This document shows, one piece after another, positions 26,637 through 35,643 of a stretch of 64,000 nucleotides of DNA. The number at the start of each line of letters is the position of its first letter. Within the stretch, counting starts at the first letter, position 1. Made by a program: the position numbers and the translations under genes. A model generated the notes under the pieces. That model was not told the DNA's origin. It saw only the letters and a program-made list of their open reading frames with translations, and searched no databases. This DNA comes from Pseudobacter sp. (lineage in GTDB: Bacteria; Bacteroidota; Bacteroidia; Chitinophagales; Chitinophagaceae). Where the stretch lies: NCBI GenBank assembly GCA_017849455.1, contig JAFIGX010000003.1, forward strand, positions 1 to 64,000. Direction: 5' to 3'.

Positions 26637-27989
26637 ATGAACCTTAATCGCTGGTTATTCAATTTCAGGATCGGCATAGAAGCGCTGCTTACGAACAGGG
26701 TACGCGCCATCCTTACTTCACTGGGTATCATTTTCGGTGTGGCTTCGGTGATCGCCATGCTGGCCATTGGCAAAGGAGCAGAAAGAGAGATCCTGGAGCA
26801 GATCAAACAGGTAGGATCGAATAATATCGTGATCAAGACCAGGTCAGTGGCGGATATGAACAAGAAAAAGAACGCCAATTCCCAGGACGACAACGGTGGC
26901 GGCGGCTCTCAAAAGAACAACCAGGAGAAGCGAAATGTATCTCCGGGCCTCACACTGGCCGATGTACAGGATATCAATACCATCCCTTCCGTCAATTATA
27001 CAAGCCCTGAGATCGAGCTGGACGTTCAGTTACTTTATAACGGCCTGAATAAAAAAGCCTATATCATCGGCGTCACGAATCATTTCTTCAAAAGCGCCGG
27101 GACTACCCTTCTCGAAGGCAGCCTGTTCTCTGAAGCACAGCTCGAAAATTCAGAGCCCGTATGCATCATCGGGAAAAATATCCGCACAAAATTGTTTGCC
27201 GGCCGCTCGCCACTGGGAGAATATATCAAGTGCGGCAATATCTGGCTGAAAGTGGTAGGGGTACTCGATAATAAGAACGTGAGCAATAACGATATGGAGA
27301 AGTTGTCGATCCGCAATATCAACGACGATGTTTTTCTTCCGCTGAATACCATGTTGCTCCGGTTCACCAACAGGTCGCTCGTTTCAGTGCTCAAAATAAA
27401 GGCCAGTCGCAGGGGCGACCGCTCCCAGAGCGCCAACTATAACCAACTCGATAAGGTAGTGGTGAATGTTTCCAGCAGTGATCTTATCCTCCCCACCGTT
27501 GAAGTGCTGAGCAAGATGATGGCCCGTCGCCATAGCGGCATCAATGATTACGAGATCGTGGTGCCGGAACTGTTGCTCAAACAGGAACAGAAGACCAAAA
27601 ACCTTTTCAATGTGGTGTTGGCGGTCATTGCCTCCATTTCATTGATCGTGGGAGGTATAGGGATCATGAATATTATGCTGGCTTCAGTGCTTGAGCGGAC
27701 CCGTGAGATCGGGCTGCGGTTGGCATTGGGCGCCACGAAGAAAGACGTTACCATGCAATTCCTGGGAGAAGCCATCAGTATCAGCATTACCGGTGGAGTG
27801 ATCGGGATCCTGCTGGGGGTTGGGATCAGTATTGCCGTACAGAAACTGACAGATATCCATACCATCGTGTCTGCCTTTTCTGTGCTGATCTCTTTTTCCA
27901 TTTCAGTGATCATCGGGTTGATCTTCGGCCTGTTCCCTGCCCGCAAAGCTGCTGCCAATGATCCGGTAGTAAGCCTGCGCAGTACCTGA
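26637..27989 (+). CDS. MacB-like ABC transporter permease (FtsX family) without an ATPase domain
   Basis: A 450-residue permease with one helix at about 25-45 (ILTSLGIIFGVASVIAMLAIG), a large periplasmic MacB_PCD domain (about 50-310), and three helices at the C-terminus (about 320-345, 375-400, 410-435) forming the FtsX domain with LERTREIGLRLALGATKKDV. E. coli MacB also carries an N-terminal ATPase, which is absent here. No ATPase gene is encoded in this operon, so the motor must come from elsewhere. A low-complexity linker (NSQDDNGGGGSQKNNQEKRN) sits near residue 90. Confidence 0.93.
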   Translation: MNLNRWLFNFRIGIEALLTNRVRAILTSLGIIFGVASVIAMLAIGKGAEREILEQIKQVGSNNIVIKTRSVADMNKKKNANSQDDNGGGGSQKNNQEKRNVSPGLTLADVQDINTIPSVNYTSPEIELDVQLLYNGLNKKAYIIGVTNHFFKSAGTTLLEGSLFSEAQLENSEPVCIIGKNIRTKLFAGRSPLGEYIKCGNIWLKVVGVLDNKNVSNNDMEKLSIRNINDDVFLPLNTMLLRFTNRSLVSVLKIKASRRGDRSQSANYNQLDKVVVNVSSSDLILPTVEVLSKMMARRHSGINDYEIVVPELLLKQEQKTKNLFNVVLAVIASISLIVGGIGIMNIMLASVLERTREIGLRLALGATKKDVTMQFLGEAISISITGGVIGILLGVGISIAVQKLTDIHTIVSAFSVLISFSISVIIGLIFGLFPARKAAANDPVVSLRST

Positions 27990-28029
27990 CCTGTTCATTC
28001 TCATAATATCTATAATAACAAACACCTTC

Positions 28030-29481
28030 ATGCAAGCCAAATCCCTGTTCCTGCTGCTGGCCCTGTGTCCGCTCACCCTGTTCTCGCAACAACCGATGCG
28101 ATTGTCTTTGCAGGATGCACTCGATATTGCCCGCGACAAAAGCGCTTTGTCGAAAAATATCAAAGCGCAATATGAAAGTACCCAGTATGGTTTCCGCTCT
28201 TTCATGGGCAGCCTGAAACCGCAGTTGTCGGTAAACGGTGTGTTGCCCACCTACGATAGCCGGCTCGACAACGTGGTGCAGCCGGATGGTTCCTATAAAG
28301 TGCAATCCTTCAGCCGTTCGAGCATCAGCGCTAATTTTTTACTGGAACAAAATCTTTTCTGGACCGGCGGCTCCGTGTTCGTAAGTTCCAACCTCAGCCA
28401 GTTCACGAACAGGCAACCTTCTTTACAACGTCAATGGCAAACCACTCCCATCGCCGTTGGTATCAGGCAACCACTCAATCTCTACAATTCGGTGAGGTGG
28501 AACTATATCCAGCAAAAGCTCAGGATAACCAGCGCCACCAAGCAACAGATCGAGAGTTTCGAAGACCTGAGCATCCAGATCGCCCAAACTTATTTCGACC
28601 TTTACGTTGCGAATATGGAGCTTCGGAATGCACGGCAGAATGTAGAGACCAATGATACCCTGTACAAGATCTCTACCGGCCGCTTCAATGTGGGAAAGAT
28701 AGCGGAGAATGAATTATTGCAGATCGAATTGCAGTTGATGAATGCCAGGAACGCCGTTACGCAGAGCGAAGTAAGGGTTACCGTCCACACTAAAAAACTG
28801 AAGAACCTGCTGGCGCTCGACAATGTAGATCCATTCGACCTGGCGCCTGTAACAGAAGCCCCGCTGGTAGATGTGGATATGGGTATAGCCATCAAAGAAG
28901 CCAAAGAGAACAGGAGCGATATCGTGAACTTCGAAGCACAGGAGAATGATGCCAAGATGCGGCTGAAAAGGAGCCAGGGCAACCAGTTCGCCAGTGGCGA
29001 CATCTTCCTGAGCTATGGCCTTAACCAAACAGCGCCCACCCTCTCCGATGCGTACAGGAACCATCTCAATGCCCAACAGGTAAATATCGGTTATTCCATA
29101 CCGATAGTAGGGTGGGGCAAGAACAGGAATGAAGTGGCCAGCAGCAAAAAGAACCTGGAGGCTGTTCAAGCCCAGTTGGAATACAACCGCAGGAATTTCG
29201 ACATCGAAGTAGAAAATAATGTGAACCAGTTCCTGCAACTGCAAACAGCCTTGCTCATCGCCGCCAAAAGCGATACCATCGCCCAGAAACGTTATGATGT
29301 TGCCCGGAACCGCTACCTGCTGGGTAAGATCAGCATAACGGACCTCGGCCTTGCCCAGGATGCCAAAGACAAGGCCCTGATCGATTATACACGCACCCTC
29401 CAGCAATACTGGGTGTCATTCTACAATTTGAGAAGAGTGACCCTTTTTGATTTTGTAAGAAGAGAAAAGATCAGGTACTGA
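28030..29481 (+). CDS. TolC-family outer membrane efflux protein
   Basis: A 483-residue channel partner of the MacAB-like pair. The signal peptide ends at LTLFSQQ (about residue 20). Two OEP helical domains follow, with LSLQDALDIARDKSALSKNI near the N-terminus and the repeat-type YNRRNFDIEVENNVNQFLQL region and LGKISITDLGLAQ in the second half. The gap to the permease is 40 bp. Its stop codon abuts that of the convergent SRPBCC gene. Confidence 0.94.
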   Translation: MQAKSLFLLLALCPLTLFSQQPMRLSLQDALDIARDKSALSKNIKAQYESTQYGFRSFMGSLKPQLSVNGVLPTYDSRLDNVVQPDGSYKVQSFSRSSISANFLLEQNLFWTGGSVFVSSNLSQFTNRQPSLQRQWQTTPIAVGIRQPLNLYNSVRWNYIQQKLRITSATKQQIESFEDLSIQIAQTYFDLYVANMELRNARQNVETNDTLYKISTGRFNVGKIAENELLQIELQLMNARNAVTQSEVRVTVHTKKLKNLLALDNVDPFDLAPVTEAPLVDVDMGIAIKEAKENRSDIVNFEAQENDAKMRLKRSQGNQFASGDIFLSYGLNQTAPTLSDAYRNHLNAQQVNIGYSIPIVGWGKNRNEVASSKKNLEAVQAQLEYNRRNFDIEVENNVNQFLQLQTALLIAAKSDTIAQKRYDVARNRYLLGKISITDLGLAQDAKDKALIDYTRTLQQYWVSFYNLRRVTLFDFVRREKIRY

Positions 29482-29937
29482 TCAGGCGGTTTCAACAATC
29501 CTCTTGATCTCAGCGACGATCGATTCCCATCCGCCTCCATCAACCGCATGTTGATAACGCTTCTGGCCTTCGGCCACTTTTGAATAATCACCCTGCGTTA
29601 CGGTAAGCGTGGTCTGGTCATTGATCGATTCAAGATGGTAGGTGACAGTGAGATAATTCTCAGGCAGGTCGGGTATGTCATTGTTATTGGGATCGATGAC
29701 AGTATAAGCAAGGTATTTGCCCGGTTCGATGGCAACGATATCCCCTTTTACGGCTATCAGTTCTACCCCATCGAAAATGCCTTTCCAGATAAGCGGGCTG
29801 CCGGGCTTCCAATCGGAGAGCGCTTCACACCCATACATATATTTTTTGGTTTGCACCGGGTTTACCAGCGCGTCCCACACTTTGAGAGCTGGCGCATCGA
29901 TGGTGACCGAACTCCTGATCAGTAATGGATTGCTCAT
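29482..29937 (-). CDS. SRPBCC/AHSA1-domain protein
   Basis: A 151-residue START-like hydrophobic-cavity protein of the AHSA1 group. Typical features: VTIDAPALKVWDALVNPVQTKKYM at the N-terminus (about 10-35), KGIFDGVELI in the centre and a C-terminal helix ending in AEIKRIVETA. Ligand and function are unknown for most members. This is one of five SRPBCC proteins in the window. An AGTTG/CAACT inverted pair lies just upstream. Confidence 0.9.
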   Translation of the reverse strand: MSNPLLIRSSVTIDAPALKVWDALVNPVQTKKYMYGCEALSDWKPGSPLIWKGIFDGVELIAVKGDIVAIEPGKYLAYTVIDPNNNDIPDLPENYLTVTYHLESINDQTTLTVTQGDYSKVAEGQKRYQHAVDGGGWESIVAEIKRIVETA

Positions 29938-30130
29938 GATGACTGTTTTTTATAGTTGAAATAAGTGAACAACTTTTACACAGCCAGTTTTTGTAGCAGT
30001 AAGAAACAATAGCGAAACACTAGCCGAATATACAAAGTCTGACCCTGTTTTCAATAATAAAATCCATTATTAGGAGAAGAATCTCTATCTGCTGCAGGCA
30101 ATGATGGACTATTTTTATCAGGCATAAACC

Positions 30131-32137
30131 ATGAATATGAAAGCCTGTGTGATGCTTTCCCTGCTTCTCCTTTCCGGGTTGCCGCATTGCGCCTGTTGCC
30201 AGGAATGGGATGCCATCCGGCAACAACAAGCAAACAGGAATCTGCATAAGATCTATATCGATGGAAAAAAGACGGGCAGGGCATTTGAGGGCTTCGGTTC
30301 ATTAAGCGCCGGCGCTTCTTCACGCCTGCTCTATGATTACCCCGAACCATATCGCAGTGATATCCTCGACTATCTTTTCAAGCCGGGGTTCGGCGCCAAC
30401 ATCCATCACCTGAAAGTGGAGATCGGCGGTGATATCAATTCCACCGATGGCTCCGAACCCAGCATTGCAGCCACCAGGGAAGAGTTCGAACATGCGCAAC
30501 CCGGTTATTTCCGCAGGGGATATGAATTCTGGCTGATGGCAGAAGCAAAAAAACGCAATCCCGCCGTCATCCTCGAAGGTTTGCAATGGGGCGCTCCCGG
30601 ATGGATCGGTAATGGCAGTATCTATTCGCAGGATAATGCCGATTTCGTTTGCGCCTGGATCAAAGGGGCAGCTACCTACTGGGGACTGACTATCCAATAC
30701 CTGGGCGGCTGGAATGAACGGAACTATGATATCCCGTATTTCAAATTATTAAGGCAAACCCTCGACAGGCACGGTTTGCAACATGTTCGTATCGATGCAG
30801 GCGATCTCTGGCGCTTCCATGAAAAATGGATGATCGCCGATGACCTGCTGCGCGATAGTGCGCTGATGCAGGCAGTAGGCGTTATCAATTCACACACTAC
30901 GGAAGAGATGAATTATTATGTTACGGAGCAGGTGAAACAAACCGGCAAACCGGTATGGGCCGGTGAATCGCATTTTTACGGAGGTGATTGGTATGCTGCC
31001 GCCAGTTGGGCAAGGGCTTACAGAAGTTATATCACGGGCGGCATTACCAAGGTGATCAACTGGAGCCTGGTGAATGCGTACCACGACTGGATGGTGGTGC
31101 CCCGGTCGGGATTGATGAAAGCCAACACGCCCTGGTCGGGCCACTATGAAGTACAGCCTTCCATCTGGGCGCTGGCGCATATCAATCAGTTTGCAGCACC
31201 CGGCTGGAAATACCTGAACACCGGCTGTAAATGGTGGGCGAGTGAGGGGAGCTTACAGGAAGGACTTTCCATGATCACGCTCAAAAGCCCGGATACCGAT
31301 GATTACAGCATCATCATCGAAACGATGGACGCCAGGGAGCCACAGGTATTGCAGGTAAAGCTATCAACCGACCTCTCTTCAAAAGACCTCATCCTGTTCC
31401 GTTCTCAATTCAACAAGGAGGAATTCATACGCGATACCAATATCCGCGTGCAGGACAGACAGTTCACCATAACGGTATTCCCCAACGCTATTTATTCTCT
31501 CACTACCAGTGGTACCCCATCGAAAGGTAAAGCAGCTCACCCCATACCTGCTCCTTCACCGGTGCCGGCCGATTACGAAAATGATTTCGAAGAACAGGAA
31601 CTGCATACGCCGGCCAGATATTTCAGTGACCAGCATGGAAGTTTTGAAGTAGTGCAGCGGCCCGACGGCAAAGGAAAATGCTTGCAGCAAATTGCGTTGA
31701 CATCCGGAATTTGTTGGCGGTGCGACTGGAAGCACCCGCAAACTGTTGCACCCATGATCGATGCATCGAACTACCGTTTCAGCGCCAGCCTCCTGCTGCC
31801 CGATACCGGAACAGTCGTACTCTGGGGCCGTACCAACAGGTATGCCAGCTACAGCAAAACCCCGTTTACCGGCTATGGGCTTAGGTTTCATGCGAATGGC
31901 AATTGGGAATTGATACTGGAAAGTGGAAAGGAACTTGCTTCGGGGCCGATCAAAAAATTTGCCGGGAAATGGCATCAGGCGGAATTATTGTTCAGGGATG
32001 ATATGATCGGGATCAGCATCGACGGAAAAAAAGTATCAACGATCAAAGACGCTACTTATACGAAAGGAGCACCTGCACTGGGCACTGGCTGGAACAAAGC
32101 ATTTTTCGATGATATCAGGATAAGTGCATACAAGTGA
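30131..32137 (+). CDS. GH59 galactocerebrosidase-like glycoside hydrolase
   Basis: A 668-residue secreted enzyme related to human GALC, which cleaves beta-galactosyl lipids. The signal peptide (MNMKACVMLSLLLLSGLPHC) is followed by the TIM-barrel start FEGFGSLSAGASSRLLYDYP. The acid/base glutamate is probably Glu196 in GGWNERNYD and the nucleophile Glu279 in VWAGESHFYG. A beta-sandwich follows from about 350, and a C-terminal lectin-like domain from about 480 (YENDFEEQELHTPARYFSDQ). It is next to a GHL10-type lipoprotein on the same strand (65-bp gap). A substrate with beta-linked galactose fits the family; the natural target is unknown. Confidence 0.9.
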   Translation: MNMKACVMLSLLLLSGLPHCACCQEWDAIRQQQANRNLHKIYIDGKKTGRAFEGFGSLSAGASSRLLYDYPEPYRSDILDYLFKPGFGANIHHLKVEIGGDINSTDGSEPSIAATREEFEHAQPGYFRRGYEFWLMAEAKKRNPAVILEGLQWGAPGWIGNGSIYSQDNADFVCAWIKGAATYWGLTIQYLGGWNERNYDIPYFKLLRQTLDRHGLQHVRIDAGDLWRFHEKWMIADDLLRDSALMQAVGVINSHTTEEMNYYVTEQVKQTGKPVWAGESHFYGGDWYAAASWARAYRSYITGGITKVINWSLVNAYHDWMVVPRSGLMKANTPWSGHYEVQPSIWALAHINQFAAPGWKYLNTGCKWWASEGSLQEGLSMITLKSPDTDDYSIIIETMDAREPQVLQVKLSTDLSSKDLILFRSQFNKEEFIRDTNIRVQDRQFTITVFPNAIYSLTTSGTPSKGKAAHPIPAPSPVPADYENDFEEQELHTPARYFSDQHGSFEVVQRPDGKGKCLQQIALTSGICWRCDWKHPQTVAPMIDASNYRFSASLLLPDTGTVVLWGRTNRYASYSKTPFTGYGLRFHANGNWELILESGKELASGPIKKFAGKWHQAELLFRDDMIGISIDGKKVSTIKDATYTKGAPALGTGWNKAFFDDIRISAYK

Positions 32138-32201
32138 TAGAGGATGCTCAAGATTCAGTACTTTTATCGGATCAGCATTCTCTATCAAATCCATCATCAA
32201 G

Positions 32202-33755
32202 ATGTCTATCCGATCGTTTTTTTCTATCCTGGCAGCAAGCATTTTTTTATCCGCCTGTTCCTCTTCCAAAAAAACTACTACAACCACATCAACGACCATA
32301 CAACAGTCACCCACAGCCGACAGGGAATTCAGAGCTGCCTGGGTAGCAACAGTGGCAAATATCAACTGGCCCAGTAAACGGGGGCTCAGTACGCAGGAGC
32401 AGCAAGCCGAAACTATAACCTTGCTCGACTTCCTCCAATCGCATCATTTCAATGCAGTCATTTTCCAGGTACGGCCACAGGCAGATGCTTTGTATAGGAG
32501 CACGCTCGAACCCTGGTCTTATTACCTTACCGGAGAGCAGGGCAAAGCGCCCGATCCTTATTATGATCCGCTTGAATTCTGGGTGAGGGCCGCACACGAG
32601 CGCGGCATGGAATTGCATGTATGGTTGAATCCTTACAGGGCCCATCATACAGTGGGAGGGCCTGTAACGGATAGTTCTATCGTGAAAAGGAAACCGGAGC
32701 TGGTGGTAAAGCTGAAGCAGGGCAGCTACTGGTGGTTCGACCCTGCCAAACAGGGAACACAGGACCATGGCGTTGCCGTAGTGATGGATATCGTAAAAAG
32801 ATACGATATCGACGGCGTTCACTTCGACGACTATTTTTATCCCTATCCTGAATACAATCTCGGGGAAGATTTTCCCGATGAAGAAAGCTGGAAGGCATAT
32901 ACGGCAGGAGGTGGTACATTATCGAGGGGCGACTGGCGTCGTCAGAGCGTGAACCAGTTCATCGAAAGGCTTTACAAAACGATCAAGGCAGAAAAGAAAT
33001 ATGTGAAATTCGGTCTCAGTCCGTTCGGGATCTACCGGCCGGGCCATCCTGCGTCCATCGAAGGATTCGATCAGTATGATAAATTATATGCAGATGCATG
33101 GCTCTGGTGGAACAAAGGATGGGTGGATTATTTTGCGCCGCAATTGTACTGGCCTATCAGCCGGATACCGCTCAGCTTCCCTGTTCTGCTGGGATGGTGG
33201 GCGCAGGAGAACGATAAAGGACGGCACTTATGGCCGGGCATCAGTGTGGGAAGGGACACAGGTACGCGCAATACCACCGAGATCATCAATGAGATCATGG
33301 TCACCCGTGGCATGTTGCCGAAAGGCAGTGGTGTCATTCACTGGAGCATTTCTTCACTGACCAGGAACCCCGCTCTTTCGCAGGCCCTTCTCGATGGGCC
33401 TTACAAGCGGGAAGCGCTGGTGCCGGCCAGCAATTGGTTAGATGACAAAGCACCGGCGATGCCTGGTGTTCAAATGGCCGCAGCAGGAGATTCACTCTCG
33501 GTCAGTTGGACACACCCCGATGAAAAAGATGTTTTTCGTTGGGTGGTATATTATCAATATGGAAAGAATAAATGGGATTATGTTATTCTCAACCAGGGAA
33601 GCAATAACATCAAACTGAAACTGATAGCCGATGATAAAACAAAGGCGGCACTCAATCAAATTGCTGTTACTGCAGTTGACCGGTCGGGCAATGAAAGCAA
33701 CAAAAAAGAAATGCCTGTAACGCTAAATGCTGCTACAGGCAATGGTCCGCATTAA
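32202..33755 (+). CDS. GHL10-type glycoside hydrolase-like lipoprotein
   Basis: A 517-residue lipoprotein: the start at 32202 (MSIRSFFSILAASIFLSAC) gives a clean lipobox with the modified cysteine at about residue 19; a longer frame from 32124 does not. A threonine-rich spacer is followed by the GHL10 barrel (about 50-360). It contains FRAAWVATVANINWPS, NAVIFQVRPQADALYRS, GMELHVWLNPYRAH and IDGVHFDDYFYPYPEY with the acidic catalytic candidates. A fibronectin-III-like domain ends the protein (about 420-510). Members act on cell-wall or surface polysaccharides. Probably cotranscribed with the GH59 gene. Confidence 0.9.
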   Translation: MSIRSFFSILAASIFLSACSSSKKTTTTTSTTIQQSPTADREFRAAWVATVANINWPSKRGLSTQEQQAETITLLDFLQSHHFNAVIFQVRPQADALYRSTLEPWSYYLTGEQGKAPDPYYDPLEFWVRAAHERGMELHVWLNPYRAHHTVGGPVTDSSIVKRKPELVVKLKQGSYWWFDPAKQGTQDHGVAVVMDIVKRYDIDGVHFDDYFYPYPEYNLGEDFPDEESWKAYTAGGGTLSRGDWRRQSVNQFIERLYKTIKAEKKYVKFGLSPFGIYRPGHPASIEGFDQYDKLYADAWLWWNKGWVDYFAPQLYWPISRIPLSFPVLLGWWAQENDKGRHLWPGISVGRDTGTRNTTEIINEIMVTRGMLPKGSGVIHWSISSLTRNPALSQALLDGPYKREALVPASNWLDDKAPAMPGVQMAAAGDSLSVSWTHPDEKDVFRWVVYYQYGKNKWDYVILNQGSNNIKLKLIADDKTKAALNQIAVTAVDRSGNESNKKEMPVTLNAATGNGPH

Positions 33756-33808
33756 CGATGGAATGAAAATTCCACCGGCGTACTAATCAGAAGTAACCAT
33801 GGTATCAC

Positions 33809-34237
33809 TTATTTTTCAATATAGTTCTTCAGGGATGTACCGATGATAGAGGTCCAGCCTTCTGCGAAATTCTCTTTGGCAAATGCATTGTCTTTTGTAA
33901 CAGGGAAGGTTTCCAGACCTGTATGAGTGAGGCGCAGCCTTGTCTGCTCGCCTTCGGGAAATAATTCGAATGTCACTTCCGAATTACCTTCGTATCCTTC
34001 ATACCGCCAGGTATAGGCGAGCTTCTTACCTTTTATCACTTGCGTAATCTTGCACAGGTGAACATAGCTCTTATCATCAGGGCCGGCCTCGAACCTGAAT
34101 TCAAAACCTACTTCCGGTTTGAAATCACTCAGGTCGAAGTACCATTCTTTCATCTGGTCTTTGTCGGTGATCGCCTTCCATACCCTGGCCGCCGGCGCAT
34201 TATAAGTTCGCTCAATTACAAAAGGCTCGTTTTTCAT
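33809..34237 (-). CDS. SRPBCC/AHSA1-domain protein
   Basis: A 142-residue AHSA1-type protein. The start is set at 34237 (MKNEPFVIERTYNAPAARVW) because that is the family N-terminus. The longer frame to 34276 would run into the operator-like repeats. Core motifs: WKAITDKDQMKEWYFDLSDF and EGWTSIIGTSLKNYIEK at the end. Two palindromic sites lie 30-75 bp upstream, suggesting control by a small dimeric repressor encoded elsewhere. Confidence 0.9.
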   Translation of the reverse strand: MKNEPFVIERTYNAPAARVWKAITDKDQMKEWYFDLSDFKPEVGFEFRFEAGPDDKSYVHLCKITQVIKGKKLAYTWRYEGYEGNSEVTFELFPEGEQTRLRLTHTGLETFPVTKDNAFAKENFAEGWTSIIGTSLKNYIEK

Positions 34238-34264
34238 TGCACAATTTTTAATACAGTTAATTAT

Positions 34265-34308
34265 GTAACCAATCAATTACAAATCTATAAGAAACCGATC
34301 AGTTACAC
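34265..34308. promoter_or_regulatory. Two tandem operator-like sites upstream of the SRPBCC gene
   Basis: GTAACCAATCAATTAC at 34265-34280 and AAACCGATCAGTTAC at 34292-34306 are variants of one near-palindrome, GTAACnnATCAnTTAC, with starts about 26 bp apart. They lie between the SRPBCC start codon and its likely upstream promoter region. Confidence 0.55.
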
Positions 34309-34372
34309 AAATTTATTTTGCGTACGCTCCTGCCCGTAAAAAAGTTTATTTTTAGCCTGCAATCCTGGATCC

Positions 34373-34846
34373 ATGACATTCAAATTTTTCGTGAAGTATC
34401 GGTCGATCATTCTGTATGGCGTTTCCATGGCCATTTTGTTGTTTCTCCTGAGATGGCTGGAACTGCGCCTGGTGATCATTGATCATGCCTTCGAGATCTA
34501 TGTCGGCGTTATCGCCCTCATCTTTACGGCATTGGGGGTATGGCTGGCCCTGAAACTGGCGAAGCCGAAGATCAGGACAGTGGTGGTGGAAAAGGAGGTC
34601 TTCATCGATCAGCGGCCCGACTTCCAGCTCAATGATGTGATCATGAACGAGCTCAACCTGAGCAGGAGGGAACTGGAAGTATTGCAACTGATGTCTGAGG
34701 GATTAAGCAACCAGGAGATCGCCGACCGGTTATTCGTTTCACTCAATACCGTCAAAACACATTCTTCTAACTTATTTGAAAAACTGGAAGTGGGACGAAG
34801 GACCCAGGCTGTTGAAAAAGCCAGGAAACTAAGTCTCATCCCCTGA
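34373..34846 (+). CDS. Membrane-anchored LuxR-type transcriptional regulator
   Basis: A 157-residue protein with two membrane helices (about 12-28 and 40-62) and a C-terminal LuxR/GerE helix-turn-helix (about 92-150, [43 protein letters not shown]). There is no receiver domain. It is followed by a DUF4199 membrane protein; from memory this pair is common in Bacteroidota, so the two may act together in a membrane-signalling role. Confidence 0.92.
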   Translation: MTFKFFVKYRSIILYGVSMAILLFLLRWLELRLVIIDHAFEIYVGVIALIFTALGVWLALKLAKPKIRTVVVEKEVFIDQRPDFQLNDVIMNELNLSRRELEVLQLMSEGLSNQEIADRLFVSLNTVKTHSSNLFEKLEVGRRTQAVEKARKLSLIP

Positions 34847-34859
34847 AATCGATCACCTG

Positions 34860-34920
34860 TTCGGGTGAAAACTGCCTCATAAAATCAAAATCACCCGAAA
34901 GTATGAGGGGAAACTGCCCC
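34860..34920 (+). other. Interleaved inverted repeats, possible RNA pseudoknot
   Basis: TTCGGGTGA (34860-34868) pairs with TCACCCGAA (34891-34899), and CCTCATA (34875-34881) pairs with TATGAGG (34902-34908). The four arms are in the order A-B-A'-B', which in RNA would form an H-type pseudoknot. A short GGGG/CCCC hairpin at 34907-34920 competes with the last arm. It lies in the 144-bp gap before the DUF4199 gene. Confidence 0.5.
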
Positions 34921-34990
34921 GGAACCTTCATTTTTGTCCTGTCACTAAAGGAATGCCGACTGCAAACCAAAACATTAAAAAAATTATCAG

Positions 34991-35521
34991 ATGAAAAGAA
35001 ATGTACTGGTCTTTGGACTAATGTCCGGCCTGATCATCACCATCATGATGGTCGTCACCATCAATTATTGTGTCAAACATCAGGATTTCGAAGGTAACAA
35101 GGTATGGGGATATACGGGCATGATCGCAGCCTTTGCCTTTGTTTTCCTGGGCGTAAAAAATTACAGGGACAAGTATAATAACGGGATCATCAGTTTTGCA
35201 AAAGCCCTGAAACTCGGCTTCCTGATCTCGCTGGTAGGTTCCACGATCTATGTGGGTGTTTGGCTGATCGATTACTATGTCTTCATTCCTGATTTCATGG
35301 ACAGGTATACAGAGCATGTTCTGAATGCTTCCCGCAAGTCAGGGGCCTCTGCCGCCGAATTGGAAAAGACCACGAAGGAAATGGCCAGCTTCAAGGAATG
35401 GTATAAGAACCCGCTTTTCGTGATCCTGATCACCTATGCAGAGATCCTGCCGGTAGGATTGATCGTGTCCCTCATCACGGCCCTGCTCCTGAAGCGCAAA
35501 TCCAAAGGGAATAATGTTTAA
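34991..35521 (+). CDS. DUF4199 family membrane protein
   Basis: A 176-residue membrane protein with four helices (about 6-27, 36-54, 70-95 and 145-168), typical of DUF4199. The segment GIISFAKALKLGFLISLVGSTIYVGVWLI is characteristic. Function is unknown. It follows the membrane LuxR regulator, separated by a structured 144-bp leader. Confidence 0.88.
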   Translation: MKRNVLVFGLMSGLIITIMMVVTINYCVKHQDFEGNKVWGYTGMIAAFAFVFLGVKNYRDKYNNGIISFAKALKLGFLISLVGSTIYVGVWLIDYYVFIPDFMDRYTEHVLNASRKSGASAAELEKTTKEMASFKEWYKNPLFVILITYAEILPVGLIVSLITALLLKRKSKGNNV

Positions 35522-35555
35522 GATCAGGTATTGCCTGTAAGCCGGGCCGGCAGGG

Positions 35556-35592
35556 GGTGTGAATACGACATTCTACGGGTGGATTGAGACAG
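35556..35592 (+). promoter_or_regulatory. AraC-type site upstream of a GlxA-type regulator (motif copy 1)
   Basis: GGTGTGAATACGAC at the left and CGGGTGGATTGAGACAG at the right carry two GACA half-sites 21 bp apart (35567 and 35588). The same arrangement occurs at 45207, 54764 and 57187. It ends 51 bp before the ATG of the GlxA-type gene. Confidence 0.6.
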
Positions 35593-35643
35593 CCTTTTGG
35601 CCTTGCATCCTGTTTGTAGTAGTTTTATTATACAACATTTTTT

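Noticed and set aside
28714..29406. 230-codon minus-strand frame inside the second TolC gene
   Set aside because: Antisense to a normal TolC gene; no start signal or domain.
35018..35317. 99-codon minus-strand frame opposite the DUF4199 gene
   Set aside because: His/Asp-rich sequence arising from the antisense of membrane-helix codons; no independent support.
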